From Arthrobacter sp. C9C5 (GTDB lineage Bacteria > Actinomycetota > Actinomycetes > Actinomycetales > Micrococcaceae): DNA of 64,000 bases. Where the stretch lies: the NCBI RefSeq assembly GCF_013359735.1, contig NZ_JABFMX010000006.1, forward strand, positions 149,932 through 213,931. The letters run 5' to 3'. Below are positions 17,523 through 25,664 of the stretch, one piece after another. Each line of letters starts with the position of its first letter. The stretch's first letter is position 1. A program made the position numbers and the translations under genes. The notes beneath the pieces are model-generated. The model was not told the origin of the DNA, did no database searches, and saw only the letters and a program-made list of their open reading frames with translations.

Positions 17523-17545
17523 CAACCGCCTCGGCTGACAACCGC
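17514..17545 (+). repeat. 16-nt exact tandem duplication at a stop codon
   Basis: CTCGGCTGACAACCGC occurs twice back-to-back (17514-17529, 17530-17545). The first copy contains the TGA of the dehydrogenase gene. It is a recent slippage-type duplication. Confidence 0.85.
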
Positions 17546-17573
17546 TGCACCCTAACTTCTCAAGGAGACTTCC

Positions 17574-18341
17574 ATGACCTCATTCCCCACAGACCGCACC
17601 GTGATCGTGACCGGCGCCGTCTCCGAGCGCGGCATCGGCCGGGCCACGGCGGACTACCTCGCCGAGCGCGGCTGGAACATCGGCGTGATCGACCTGGACG
17701 ACGCCGCCAGCAAGGCCCTGGCCAAGGAACTGGCGGAAAAGCACGGCGTGAAAGCCCACGGCGCCGGCGCCAATATTGGCGACGAGGCCTCGGTCCGCGC
17801 CGCGATCGACGAGATCGAGGCCGAACTGCCGCAGCTCGTCGCCCTGGCGAACATCGCCGGCGTCAGTTCCCCGGTGCCCTACCTCGAACTCGATGCCGCC
17901 GAGTGGGACCGGGTGCTCAACATCAACATGAACGGCGTGCACTACGCCACCCGCCGCGCGGCCGAATCGATGGTCAAGCACCGGCTCGGCCGGATCGTCA
18001 ACATCTCCTCTGTCTCCGCCCAGCGCGGCGGCGGAACCTTCAGCAAAACCCCGTACTCCGTGGCGAAGGCCGGCGTCATCGGCCTAACCCGCGCCACCGC
18101 CCGCGAACTGGGCGAGTACGACATCACCGTCAACGCCATCTCACCCGGTCCGATCGACACCGACATCATGGGCGGGACGCTCAGCGAGGAACGCAAGGAT
18201 GAGCTCGTCAAGGACCTGGTGGTGAACCGCGTGGGCAGCACCCGCGACATTGCGGCCGCGATCCACTTCCTGATCGGCGAGGACGCAGGTTACATCTCCG
18301 GCCAAACGCTCAACGTCGACGGCGGCCTGTACATGCACTGA
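17574..18341 (+). CDS. SDR family NAD(P)-dependent oxidoreductase
   Basis: A 255-aa classical SDR, paralogous to the one at 8180. Glycine loop TGAVSERGIG again has two extra residues; NIAGVSS, NISSVS, catalytic YSVAKAG (Tyr near residue 160) and the tail LNVDGGLYMH are visible. It probably oxidises a tetritol or acid sugar feeding the erythrulose kinase; D-threitol dehydrogenase (DthD) of mycobacteria is an SDR. A good RBS (AAGGAGA) precedes ATG 17574. Two GC-rich hairpins follow before the MFS gene. Confidence 0.92.
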   Translation: MTSFPTDRTVIVTGAVSERGIGRATADYLAERGWNIGVIDLDDAASKALAKELAEKHGVKAHGAGANIGDEASVRAAIDEIEAELPQLVALANIAGVSSPVPYLELDAAEWDRVLNINMNGVHYATRRAAESMVKHRLGRIVNISSVSAQRGGGTFSKTPYSVAKAGVIGLTRATARELGEYDITVNAISPGPIDTDIMGGTLSEERKDELVKDLVVNRVGSTRDIAAAIHFLIGEDAGYISGQTLNVDGGLYMH

Positions 18342-18342
18342 C

Positions 18343-18391
18343 GGCTCCCGACCGCGGGAGCCAGCAGAAACCGCGGGCCGCCGGCCCGCGG
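18343..18391 (+). promoter_or_regulatory. two consecutive hairpins inside the block B operon
   Basis: GGCTCCCG (18343-18350) / CGGGAGCC (18355-18362) and CCGCGGGCC (18371-18379) / GGCCCGCGG (18383-18391) are both perfect, with loops of 4 and 3 nt and no T-run. They lie between the SDR stop and the MFS RBS, where they could adjust expression of the downstream MFS and TIM-like genes or protect mRNA ends. Confidence 0.6.
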
Positions 18392-18428
18392 GGGAACCAC
18401 CCCACCTCATCACTCGAAGGAGAGTGCT

Positions 18429-19775
18429 GTGTCCGTAACCACCGCTACATCCAAGGAGCTTCTGGCCCGTCCGGTCCTGAAGTCCGCGATCTCCAAGGCG
18501 GCCCGCCGGCTGATGCCGATGCTGGTCATTCTGTACGTCGTTTCGTTCCTGGACCGGACCAATGTCGGCTTCGCCGAGGCCGCCCTGGGCGCAGACAAGG
18601 GCGTGTCCGCCGCGGCCTTCGCCCTTGGTGCCGGCATCTTCTTCATCGGCTACGCGATCTTCGAGATTCCCAGCAACCTGCTGCTCAAGAAGGTGGGCGC
18701 CAAGATCTGGCTGGCCAGGATCGCGATCACCTGGGGCATTGTCTCGGCCTGCTTCGCCTTCGTGCAGGGCGAGACCTCGTTTGTGATCCTGCGCTTCCTC
18801 CTCGGCGTCACCGAGGCCGGGCTCTTCCCGGGCGTGATCATGTATCTCGCCGAATGGTTCCCCAACAAGGTGCGCGTGCAGATGTTCGCCATCTTCTACC
18901 TGGCGCAGCCGTTCTCCCAGATGATCGGCAACCCGCTCTCCGGCTGGCTGATCAACATCGGTGACCAGGTGCCGGGCCTGCGCGGCTGGCAGGTCATGTT
19001 CTTTGTCGAGGGCCTGCTCGCCGTCCTGGCAGGCATCGCGGCCTTCTTCTTCCTGATCAACGGTCCGGAAAAGGCCAAGTTCCTCAGCGGCGAGGAGAAG
19101 TTCGCGCTCAAGGAAGTCATGGCGCTGGAGGACAACATCAAGGACGAGCACGGCCCCCGCGGCATCCTCGCCGCGATGCGCAACGGCCGCGTCTGGTACT
19201 TCACCGCGATCTACTTCTGCCTGCAGATCGCGGTCTACGGTGTGACGTTCTTCCTGCCGCAGCAGGTCTCGTCCCTGACCGGGCAGAAGGTGGGCCTCGC
19301 CGTCGGCCTGCTGATCGCCGTGCCCTGGTTCTTCGGCATCTTCTCCTGCTACTTCATCGGCCGGGCGGCCAACACCGTGGCCAAGCGGCGGAAGTTCGGC
19401 ACCATCCTGTTCCTCTCCACCGGCCTGTGCATCTTCGGCTCGGCCTGGGCCGGAACCAATCACCAGCCGGTGCTCGGCATGATCTTCATAACCCTGGCGG
19501 TCTGCAGCTTCCTCGCCGTGGGCCCGGTCGTGTGGTCCTACCCGACGGCGTTCCTCGCCGGCTCCGCCGCGGCGGCGGGCATCGGCCTGATCAACTCGCT
19601 GGGCAACCTGGGCGGCTTCGTCGCCCCGATCCTGCGGACGGCGGTGAACGAGGCCACGCATTCGCCCACGGGTTCGATGGGCGTCTACGCCCTGGGTGTG
19701 CTGCCCTTCGTGGCGGCGGCGATGATGTTCGCCACCCGGCGGTTCAGCAACAAGGCGGACGAGCTGCTGGACTAG
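18429..19775 (+). CDS. ACS-family MFS transporter (sugar acid/organic anion importer)
   Basis: A 448-aa MFS of the same subfamily as the block A importer: LDRTNVGFAEAALGADKG after TM1, GYAIFEIPSNLLLKKVG in TM2, GVTEAGLFPGVIMYLAEWFP, central cytoplasmic loop with NGPEKAKFLSGEEK, and a C-terminal SLGNLGGFVAP. Twelve helices are expected. GTG start at 18429 follows AAGGAGAG. It likely brings in the anionic sugar derivative degraded by block B and is a paralogue of the importer at 6821. Confidence 0.9.
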   Translation: MSVTTATSKELLARPVLKSAISKAARRLMPMLVILYVVSFLDRTNVGFAEAALGADKGVSAAAFALGAGIFFIGYAIFEIPSNLLLKKVGAKIWLARIAITWGIVSACFAFVQGETSFVILRFLLGVTEAGLFPGVIMYLAEWFPNKVRVQMFAIFYLAQPFSQMIGNPLSGWLINIGDQVPGLRGWQVMFFVEGLLAVLAGIAAFFFLINGPEKAKFLSGEEKFALKEVMALEDNIKDEHGPRGILAAMRNGRVWYFTAIYFCLQIAVYGVTFFLPQQVSSLTGQKVGLAVGLLIAVPWFFGIFSCYFIGRAANTVAKRRKFGTILFLSTGLCIFGSAWAGTNHQPVLGMIFITLAVCSFLAVGPVVWSYPTAFLAGSAAAAGIGLINSLGNLGGFVAPILRTAVNEATHSPTGSMGVYALGVLPFVAAAMMFATRRFSNKADELLD

Positions 19776-19813
19776 ATCCGGTCCGGTTGCCCAGCCCCAC
19801 CTAAAGGAGACCC

Positions 19814-20608
19814 ATGAGCCGCACCTCCGGCACCAGCGCCACGCCCCTGCACATCGGTGTCAGCACCAAGATGTATCTGGGTTACCAGGAAAGCCTGCGC
19901 TGGCTCTCGGAGGTGCGCGCCGTGGTGGACGCCCGTCCCGCCCTGGCCGCGGGCCGGGACGTCCGGGTGTTCGTCATCCCGTCCTTCCCGGTCCTGGCCG
20001 AGGCCGGGAAAATCCTGGCCGGCTCGCCCGTGCTCCTTGGCGCACAGAACTGCGCCTGGGGGGACGGGCCGCTGACCGGGGAGGTCAGCCCGGGCATGCT
20101 GGCCGAGCTCGGCGTCTCGCTGGTGGAGATCGGCCACGCGGAGCGCCGGGCACTGTTCTGCGAGGACGACGACCTCGTGGCCCGCAAGGTCGGGGCCGCC
20201 GTCGACGCCGGGCTCACGCCGCTGCTCTGCATCGGCGAACCCGCCACGCTGGGCCCCGAGGAGGCTGCGGCCTTCTGTTTGCGCCAGCTCCGGTCCGCGA
20301 CCGGGGGCGACGAGTCGTTGACGTCCCGCCTGGTCCTGGCCTACGAACCGGTCTGGGCGATCGGGGCGGACCAGCCCGCCGCACCTGCGTACGTCAACGC
20401 GGTGGTGCGGCTGATCCGCCAGGGGCTCGGCGCGGCCTGTCCCATCATTTACGGCGGGAGCGCCGGGCCCGGGCTGCTGCCGCAGCTGGCGGCGGCCGAC
20501 GGACTATTCCTGGGCCGCTTTGCGCACGACGCCGCGAACTTCGGCCGGGTGCTGGACGAAGCGCTTCAGACCTTCGCGCCGGCCAGCAGCTCCTCGAGCC
20601 GCTCGTAG
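19814..20608 (+). CDS. triose-phosphate-isomerase-like protein, probable L-erythrulose-1-phosphate isomerase
   Basis: A 264-aa TIM-fold isomerase that is not housekeeping TpiA. The catalytic Lys is in GVSTKMYLG (the usual NWKM is STKM), His in EIGHAERR near 107, and the catalytic Glu in AYEPVWAIG near 177. The phosphate loop IIYGGSAGPG and LFLGRFAHD are present. EryH (Brucella) and LerI (mycobacteria) are such TIM homologues, converting L-erythrulose-1-P to D-erythrulose-4-P. With the DhaKL kinase and RpiB-like protein it completes the route to erythrose-4-P. RBS AAAGGAG. Its 3' end overlaps the minus-strand AHSA1 gene by 43 bp. Confidence 0.9.
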   Translation: MSRTSGTSATPLHIGVSTKMYLGYQESLRWLSEVRAVVDARPALAAGRDVRVFVIPSFPVLAEAGKILAGSPVLLGAQNCAWGDGPLTGEVSPGMLAELGVSLVEIGHAERRALFCEDDDLVARKVGAAVDAGLTPLLCIGEPATLGPEEAAAFCLRQLRSATGGDESLTSRLVLAYEPVWAIGADQPAAPAYVNAVVRLIRQGLGAACPIIYGGSAGPGLLPQLAAADGLFLGRFAHDAANFGRVLDEALQTFAPASSSSSRS

Positions 20609-21048
20609 CCTTCGGTCAGGCCGTCTTCCATCCCGGGCTGCGCCATGCCGTCACGGGCTTCCATGCTGGGGTAGACGGCGCGCGCGGTCAGCCGGGTGCG
20701 GCCGCCGCCGAGGTCCCGGAAGGTGAGGAACTCGATGCTCACCACGTCCGGGTAGCCGCCGTATTCGAAGGTCTGGATCGCGAAGTCGTTCTCCCGGACG
20801 GTGTGGAAGACGCCGCTGAACCGGTGGGCGACGCCGTCGGGCCCCGTGTGCGTGTAGCGGTAGCTGCCGCCGGTGCTGAAGTCGTAGTGGTCCACATCCA
20901 TGGTCATCCGCCGGGGGCCGAGCCACTGGGCGACGAGTTCGGGTTCCTTGTGGGCCCGGAAGACGTCCGCCACGGGAAAGTCGAACTCCCGCTCGAAGTC
21001 GATGAAGGGCAGTCCTTCCGGAACCGTGAGTTTCAGGGCGTTGCTCAT
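20566..21048 (-). CDS. AHSA1-domain (SRPBCC) protein
   Basis: A 160-aa START-like protein of the activator-of-Hsp90-ATPase homologue 1 type: FEREFDFPVADVFRAHKEPELVAQW at the N-terminus, WLGPRR, SYRYTHTGPDG, FSGVFHTV and the C-terminal LTEGYERLEELLA. In bacteria these are usually paired with an ArsR regulator directly upstream. Here that partner survives only as a 75-codon remnant (21045-21272) whose stop overlaps this ATG (ATGA). The gene therefore now follows the MarR gene. Ligand unknown. Confidence 0.9.
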   Translation of the reverse strand: MSNALKLTVPEGLPFIDFEREFDFPVADVFRAHKEPELVAQWLGPRRMTMDVDHYDFSTGGSYRYTHTGPDGVAHRFSGVFHTVRENDFAIQTFEYGGYPDVVSIEFLTFRDLGGGRTRLTARAVYPSMEARDGMAQPGMEDGLTEGYERLEELLAGAKV

Positions 21049-21272
21049 GATGAGTCCTTTGCCTGGGTGCCGCGCGCGGCGGCCTGGGATTGGAGCACGG
21101 CGTCGAGGCTGCGGAACTGCTCCTCGCGGACCAGCCGGTACTGGTCGATCCATGCGGTGAGCGCCTCCAGCCGTGCGGGGTTCAGGTGGACGGGCCGGCG
21201 CTGGGCGTCCCGCGTGCGCGTGACGAGCCCCGCTAGCTCGAGGACCTGAAGGATCCGTCCGGCGCCGGCCGC
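21045..21272 (-). pseudogene. 5'-truncated ArsR family regulator remnant
   Basis: Reading the minus strand from just after the MarR stop gives 75 open codons beginning AAGAGRILQVLELAGLVTRT and ending QAAARGTQAKDSS. Middle motifs QRRPVHLNP, RLEALTAWIDQYR and REEQFRSLDAVL are the standard second half of ArsR regulators partnered with AHSA1 genes. The helix-turn-helix N-terminal half and any ATG/GTG start are missing, so it is a decapitated gene. It is in frame with the MarR ORF, separated by one TAG (21273-21275). A deletion probably joined the MarR gene to this fragment. Confidence 0.75.
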
Positions 21273-21722
21273 CTAGACTCCCGCGTGCAAGCGGGGGAGC
21301 GCGTCCACCAGCGGGGCGAGCTCCGGAACCTCCTGCGCCTGGGCCAGGGCGCGCTCCAGCGTGTGGTCGTGAACCGGCCGCGCCTGCTCCAGTAGCTCGA
21401 TCCCGCTGGGCGTGAGTTCGGTGTAGATCCCGCGGCGGTCGTCCGCGCACAGGATCCGGGTCAGCAGGCCCCGCTCCTCGAGCCGGTTGACCAGACGGGT
21501 GGTGGCGCTGGGGCTCAGGGCCGTGGCCCGGGCAAGCTGCTGCATCCGCATGTGCCAGCCGTCCTGCCGGCTCAGCGCGTCCAGCACCGTGTACTCCACC
21601 ACCGAGAGCTGCGCCTCGCCCTGCAGCGAACGCTCCAGCTCCGCTTCGATCAGCCCGTGCAGCGCCGCGAGGGTCCGCCAGCCTTGCGCCCGGACCTCGA
21701 CGGCGTCGTCCTTGATGCCCAT
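21273..21722 (-). CDS. MarR family transcriptional regulator
   Basis: A 149-aa winged-helix repressor: dimerisation helix at the N-terminus, recognition region MRMQQLARATALSPSATTRLVNRLEERGLLTR and wing CADDRRGIYTELT. It is divergent from an MFS exporter, with GTTGC/GCAAC inverted repeats between them, the usual arrangement for a MarR-controlled efflux pump. ATG at 21722 with GGGAG about 9 nt upstream. Its 3' end abuts the ArsR remnant, the apparent edge of a deletion. Confidence 0.9.
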   Translation of the reverse strand: MGIKDDAVEVRAQGWRTLAALHGLIEAELERSLQGEAQLSVVEYTVLDALSRQDGWHMRMQQLARATALSPSATTRLVNRLEERGLLTRILCADDRRGIYTELTPSGIELLEQARPVHDHTLERALAQAQEVPELAPLVDALPRLHAGV

Positions 21723-21788
21723 CTGTTGTGCTCCCTTCCAACTCGGACAGCCGCGCTCCGAACAGCGGAGAGCGGGCAGCTCACAAAG

Positions 21789-21844
21789 TAGTTGCTTGCG
21801 CGCTATAGTTGCGTGTGCAACAATAAATAACGCGTCTGCAACTA
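21789..21844. promoter_or_regulatory. MarR operator region in the divergent promoter
   Basis: Three related elements: TAGTTGC (21789-21795), the palindrome GTTGC-GTGT-GCAAC (21808-21821) and GCAACTA (21838-21844). TATAGT (21804-21809) is a candidate -10 for the plus-strand MFS. Binding here would shut both divergent promoters. Confidence 0.65.
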
Positions 21845-21894
21845 ATAGCTTACGCTTCGCAAATCCCCCCGTACAGTTTTGAAGGAGCTCATCC

Positions 21895-23157
21895 ATGCCT
21901 ATCGGCCTGATAGCACTCGCCCTCGGCGGGTTCGGAATCGGACTCACCGAGTTCGTCATCATGGGCCTGCTGCCCCAAGTGGCCGCAGACTTCCGCGTCA
22001 CCGAGGCTACCGCCGGATGGCTGATCTCCGGCTACGCGCTCGCCGTCGTCGTCGGAGCGTTGGTCCTGACGGCCGCAGTGACGCGCTTCGAACGCAAGCC
22101 TGTCCTTGCGGTGCTCATGGTGCTGTTCATCGCGGGCAACCTCGTCTCCGCGGTCGCGCCCGACTACGCCCTGATGATGGTCGGCCGGATCATTGCCGCC
22201 CTGGCCCACGGCGCGTTTTTCGGGATCGGTGCGGTGGTGGCCGCCGGCATGGTCGCCCCCACCAAGAAGGCCGGCGCCATCGCCATCATGTTCACCGGGC
22301 TGACGGCGGCCAACGTCCTGGGCGTGCCCTTTGGCACCATGCTCGGCCAGGCCGCCGGCTGGCGATCCACGTTCTGGGCCATCACCGGCATCGGCGTACT
22401 GGCCCTCGTGGGAATCCTCACCCTGGTTCCCAGGACCGGCGCGGGGGAGGCTGCTGCTGGCGGACTGCGGGGCGAACTCCGGGCCTTCCGCTCCGGCCAG
22501 GTCTGGCTGTCCATCTTCGTGACCATCCTCGGCTACGGCGGCATGTTCGGCGCCTTCACCTACATTGCGTTCACCCTCACCGAGGTCACCGGCTTCTCAG
22601 CGGCCACCGTGCCGTGGCTGCTGATCATCTTCGGCGTGGGCCTCTTCATCGGCAACACCGTCGGCGGCAAGGCAGCGGACCGTAACGTGGACCGCACCCT
22701 GCTCGTGGTGCTGGCCGCCCTCGTCGTGGTGCTCGTCGTCTTCGCCCTCACCTCGGCCAACCAGCCGATGACCATCGCCTCCATGGTGCTGCTGGGCGGC
22801 TTCGGCTTCGCCACCGTGCCCGGTCTGCAGATGCGCGTCATGAAGTACGCCGACAGCGCGCCCACCCTGGCCTCCGGCGCCAACATCGGCGCCTTCAACG
22901 TCGGCAATGCCCTGGGTGCGTGGATGGGTGGCGTGACCATCACCGCCGGACTCGGCTACACCTCGCCGATCTGGGCCGGCGCCGGAATCACCCTGCTGGG
23001 CCTGGTGGTGATGGCGTTCGCCGCCGTTGCTGCCAAAAAGGGCGCCGGGAAGGGTGCCGCTAAGGACGACGCCGGACGGCTCGCGGCGGCCGTGGACGGG
23101 CCGGCTGCCAGCGAGACCGAGGACGCGCGGCACGACGCCGAGCTGCAGCGGCTCTAG
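21895..23157 (+). CDS. MFS transporter, DHA1/AraJ-type efflux
   Basis: A 420-aa, 12-helix major facilitator. N-terminus PIGLIALALGGFGIGLTEFVIMGLLP with motif D1-like VTEATAGWLISGYALAVVVGA is typical of AraJ/PbuE-type drug or nucleoside exporters. The C-terminal ~35 residues are a soluble Lys/Ala-rich tail. AAGGAG precedes ATG 21895. Divergent from, and probably repressed by, the MarR protein. Substrate unknown. Its stop overlaps the convergent amidotransferase gene by 4 bp. Confidence 0.9.
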   Translation: MPIGLIALALGGFGIGLTEFVIMGLLPQVAADFRVTEATAGWLISGYALAVVVGALVLTAAVTRFERKPVLAVLMVLFIAGNLVSAVAPDYALMMVGRIIAALAHGAFFGIGAVVAAGMVAPTKKAGAIAIMFTGLTAANVLGVPFGTMLGQAAGWRSTFWAITGIGVLALVGILTLVPRTGAGEAAAGGLRGELRAFRSGQVWLSIFVTILGYGGMFGAFTYIAFTLTEVTGFSAATVPWLLIIFGVGLFIGNTVGGKAADRNVDRTLLVVLAALVVVLVVFALTSANQPMTIASMVLLGGFGFATVPGLQMRVMKYADSAPTLASGANIGAFNVGNALGAWMGGVTITAGLGYTSPIWAGAGITLLGLVVMAFAAVAAKKGAGKGAAKDDAGRLAAAVDGPAASETEDARHDAELQRL

Positions 23158-23939
23158 CTAGCGGCCGCCGCACGGCTCCGGCAGAGCTCCACGAAGGCGC
23201 GGAACGGGGCCTGCCGTTCCGCGGCGGGAAGTTCCAGGGCCTCCGGATGCCACTGCACCGAGGCCACCCAGCGCTTCGGGTCTTCCAAGGCCTCCACTGT
23301 CCCGTCGTCGGCCACCGCGGTCACGACAAGTCCCTCGGCCACGCGGGCCACGGCCTGGTGGTGGCCGGAGGCAATCTTGACCGTGACTGCGGCTGCAGCG
23401 CCGGATCCCGTGGCGGGTCCGGTGCTGCCGTACAGCCCGGCCACCTTCGAGCCTCCGGCGATCCCGACCTCGTGCCAGGCCCAGGGGCCCGAGCCATGGA
23501 CGGGATCCGGCTCCCGGTGCGCCACGACGCCCGGGTCCATGTCCTGGATCAGGGTTCCGCCGTAGAGCACATTCAGGAGTTGGTGCCCGCGGCAGATGCC
23601 CAGCACCGGCAGTCCGGCGTCGATGGACTGCCGGGCCACCGCGAGGTCCAGCTGGTCCTGCTCCGGGTTGACGTCGTAGCAGGTTCCGCCGTCCTCCTCC
23701 CCGTAGAGCCCGGGGTCCAGGTCGCCGCCGCCCGGAAGCACGACGCCGTCGAGCCCGGCCAGTCCCTCGGCGCCGGTCAGCGGCACGGGCTCGCCGCCAC
23801 CCTCGCGCACCAGCTCAACGACGTAGTCAAAGAGCGCGTTGGCCTCGGCCACCCGCGGATCGGGGTCCAGGGAACTGCTGAGCCGGACGGGAAGGCCGAT
23901 GCGGGGGCGGCCGCCGAAGGGCCGTGCTGGAATCTGCAT
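23154..23939 (-). CDS. class I glutamine amidotransferase-like hydrolase (gamma-glutamyl-GABA hydrolase family)
   Basis: A 261-aa peptidase C26/PuuD-type protein. Nucleophile Cys is in LGICRGHQLLNV, with the oxyanion region VVLPGGGDLDPGLYG and the His-Glu pair near the C-terminus in VQWHPEALELP. The family hydrolyses gamma-glutamyl amides such as gamma-glutamyl-GABA in polyamine catabolism. No puu genes are adjacent, so the substrate is uncertain. The ATG at 23939 lacks a clear RBS. Confidence 0.9.
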   Translation of the reverse strand: MQIPARPFGGRPRIGLPVRLSSSLDPDPRVAEANALFDYVVELVREGGGEPVPLTGAEGLAGLDGVVLPGGGDLDPGLYGEEDGGTCYDVNPEQDQLDLAVARQSIDAGLPVLGICRGHQLLNVLYGGTLIQDMDPGVVAHREPDPVHGSGPWAWHEVGIAGGSKVAGLYGSTGPATGSGAAAAVTVKIASGHHQAVARVAEGLVVTAVADDGTVEALEDPKRWVASVQWHPEALELPAAERQAPFRAFVELCRSRAAAAS

Positions 23940-23980
23940 GACTCATTTTGCACCACCGGTTCCGCATCACAACGCAGGGC

Positions 23981-24487
23981 TAGGATTGCCGGATGACCAA
24001 CAGATATCTCGTGTCCCGCAGCCGCTTCATCGCGGCCGCTCCGGAAGCCATCTTCGAAGTGCTCGCCACACCCGCACTGCACAGCGTCATCGACGGCTCG
24101 GGCACCGTGAAGGGTGCCCAGCCGCGCGGTCCCGAACGGCTGGCCCTCGGCGCGAAGTTCGGCATGGAAATGAATATCAAGCTGGACTACAAGATCCTCA
24201 ACACGGTCTGCGAGTTCGAGGAGGGCCGGCGGATCGCGTGGCGGCACTTCGGCGGCCACGTCTGGCGCTACCTGCTGAATCCGATTGCTGACGCCGCCGG
24301 AAATCCGGGCACCCTGGTCACCGAGCAGTGGGACGCGCGGGAAGTGCGGGCCAGGATCCTCCTCCGCTTGGCCGGCTACCCCCGCCGCCACCCGGCCAAC
24401 ATCGAGCAGACCCTCGCCAAGCTCGATGCCTACATGACCTCGGAAGCCGCAGCAGGGGCCGGACCCGCCCCGGACCAGCTTCACTAG
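23981..24487 (+). CDS. SRPBCC family protein (polyketide cyclase/dehydrase-like)
   Basis: The coding part is 23993-24487 (164 aa). A START-like fold is indicated by VSRSRFIAAAPEAIFEVLATP at the N-terminus, the beta-rich middle GAKFGMEMNIKLDYKILNTV and RRIAWRHFGGHVWRY, and a long C-terminal helix (ANIEQTLAKLDAYM). Binding partner unknown. TAGGAT (23981-23986) lies 6 nt before the ATG with no Shine-Dalgarno, so the transcript is probably leaderless. The LOG-family gene follows within 10 nt. Confidence 0.8.
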
Positions 24488-24496
24488 GCCCGCCGG

Positions 24497-25630
24497 ATGA
24501 GCGCCGCCCGCAGCCTGCATCCGAGTCCGCGCACCCTTGAGGTCGAAAGCGTCGGCAGCTTCGACCGGCTGGTCGCGGCAGGCGCGCGGTCCATGCACGG
24601 CTGGCACGTCCAGTCACTGGACCTGCGTGGCCGCCGGGAGCCGCTGGAGTCCCTCGACGCGCAGGGTGCCATCTTCCTGGGCTGCACCTTCGATGACGGC
24701 GTGGAAGATTCACTGCGCGGCCGCGGCGCCCTGATCTTTCCCAAGCTGGAAAAGGTCCCGTTCAACCCCTACCGCGGCCGGCTCTACACGCCGCAGGAGC
24801 TCTACGCGGGAGTTGCGGAGACCCGCTACGAGGACACCCTGGACGCCAGGGTCTACCAGTGGAGCATCCGCCCGGGCCAGCGGCACCGCCTGGACGCGAC
24901 GCTCGCGGCGGCCCTCCACGACCACTCGATCGGTGATGCGCTCGAGGAGTTGACCCGGTCGGAGCTGTGCCTTGGCCGAACCATGGTGGGCGTCATGGGT
25001 GGCCATGCCGCCAGCCGCGGCTCGGCCGGCTTCACCGAGGCGGCGCTGCTGGGCCGCCTGCTGGCGCGCAACGGCAGGGTGGTCGCCACCGGCGGCGGCC
25101 CGGGCACCATGGAGGCCGCCAACCTGGGCGCCTATCTCAGCGTTGCGGACGAAACGGATTTCCAGCAGGCGCTGACTGACCTCGCCGTCGTGCCCGGCTT
25201 CCGGCCGTCGGTGTCGGCGTGGGCGCGGGCGGCGGCCGCCGTCGTCGAACGCCATCCGGACGGCACGCCGTCGCTGGGCATTCCCACCTGGTTCTACGGC
25301 CACGAGCCGCCCAACTTCTTCGCCACGCACATCGCCAAGTACTTCGCCAACGCCATCCGCGAGGCCGTCCTGCTCGAGCTGTGCAACGGCGGGATCATCT
25401 TCCTGCCGGGATCCGGCGGCACCGTGCAGGAGATCTTCCAGGACGCCTGCGAAAACTACTACGGCGCCCCGGAGACCATCACGCCCATGGTGCTGGTGGG
25501 CAAGGAGCACTGGCTGCGCAGGTTCCCGGCCTGGCCCCTGCTGCAGAGCCTTGCCGCGGGACGGCGGATGGAAAACCGGATTTTCCTGGTGGACACGGTG
25601 GACGAAGCCCTCGCGGTGCTGGAGCGCTAG
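24497..25630 (+). CDS. LOG family protein (Rossmann-fold nucleotide-binding)
   Basis: A 377-aa protein whose C-terminal half has a LOG/lysine-decarboxylase-like Rossmann fold: VGVMGGHAASRGS, ATGGGPGTMEAANLGAY and the signature PGSGGTVQEIFQDA near residues 304-317. LOG proteins hydrolyse nucleotide 5'-monophosphates (cytokinin-type PGGxGTxxE enzymes). Here the motif is PGSGGTVQE. The extra ~170 N-terminal residues are typical of a larger actinobacterial subgroup of unknown role. Likely co-transcribed with the SRPBCC gene. Confidence 0.88.
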   Translation: MSAARSLHPSPRTLEVESVGSFDRLVAAGARSMHGWHVQSLDLRGRREPLESLDAQGAIFLGCTFDDGVEDSLRGRGALIFPKLEKVPFNPYRGRLYTPQELYAGVAETRYEDTLDARVYQWSIRPGQRHRLDATLAAALHDHSIGDALEELTRSELCLGRTMVGVMGGHAASRGSAGFTEAALLGRLLARNGRVVATGGGPGTMEAANLGAYLSVADETDFQQALTDLAVVPGFRPSVSAWARAAAAVVERHPDGTPSLGIPTWFYGHEPPNFFATHIAKYFANAIREAVLLELCNGGIIFLPGSGGTVQEIFQDACENYYGAPETITPMVLVGKEHWLRRFPAWPLLQSLAAGRRMENRIFLVDTVDEALAVLER

Positions 25631-25664
25631 GAGTCCGCGGCGCCCAAGGGCCGTCCTGAAGGCC

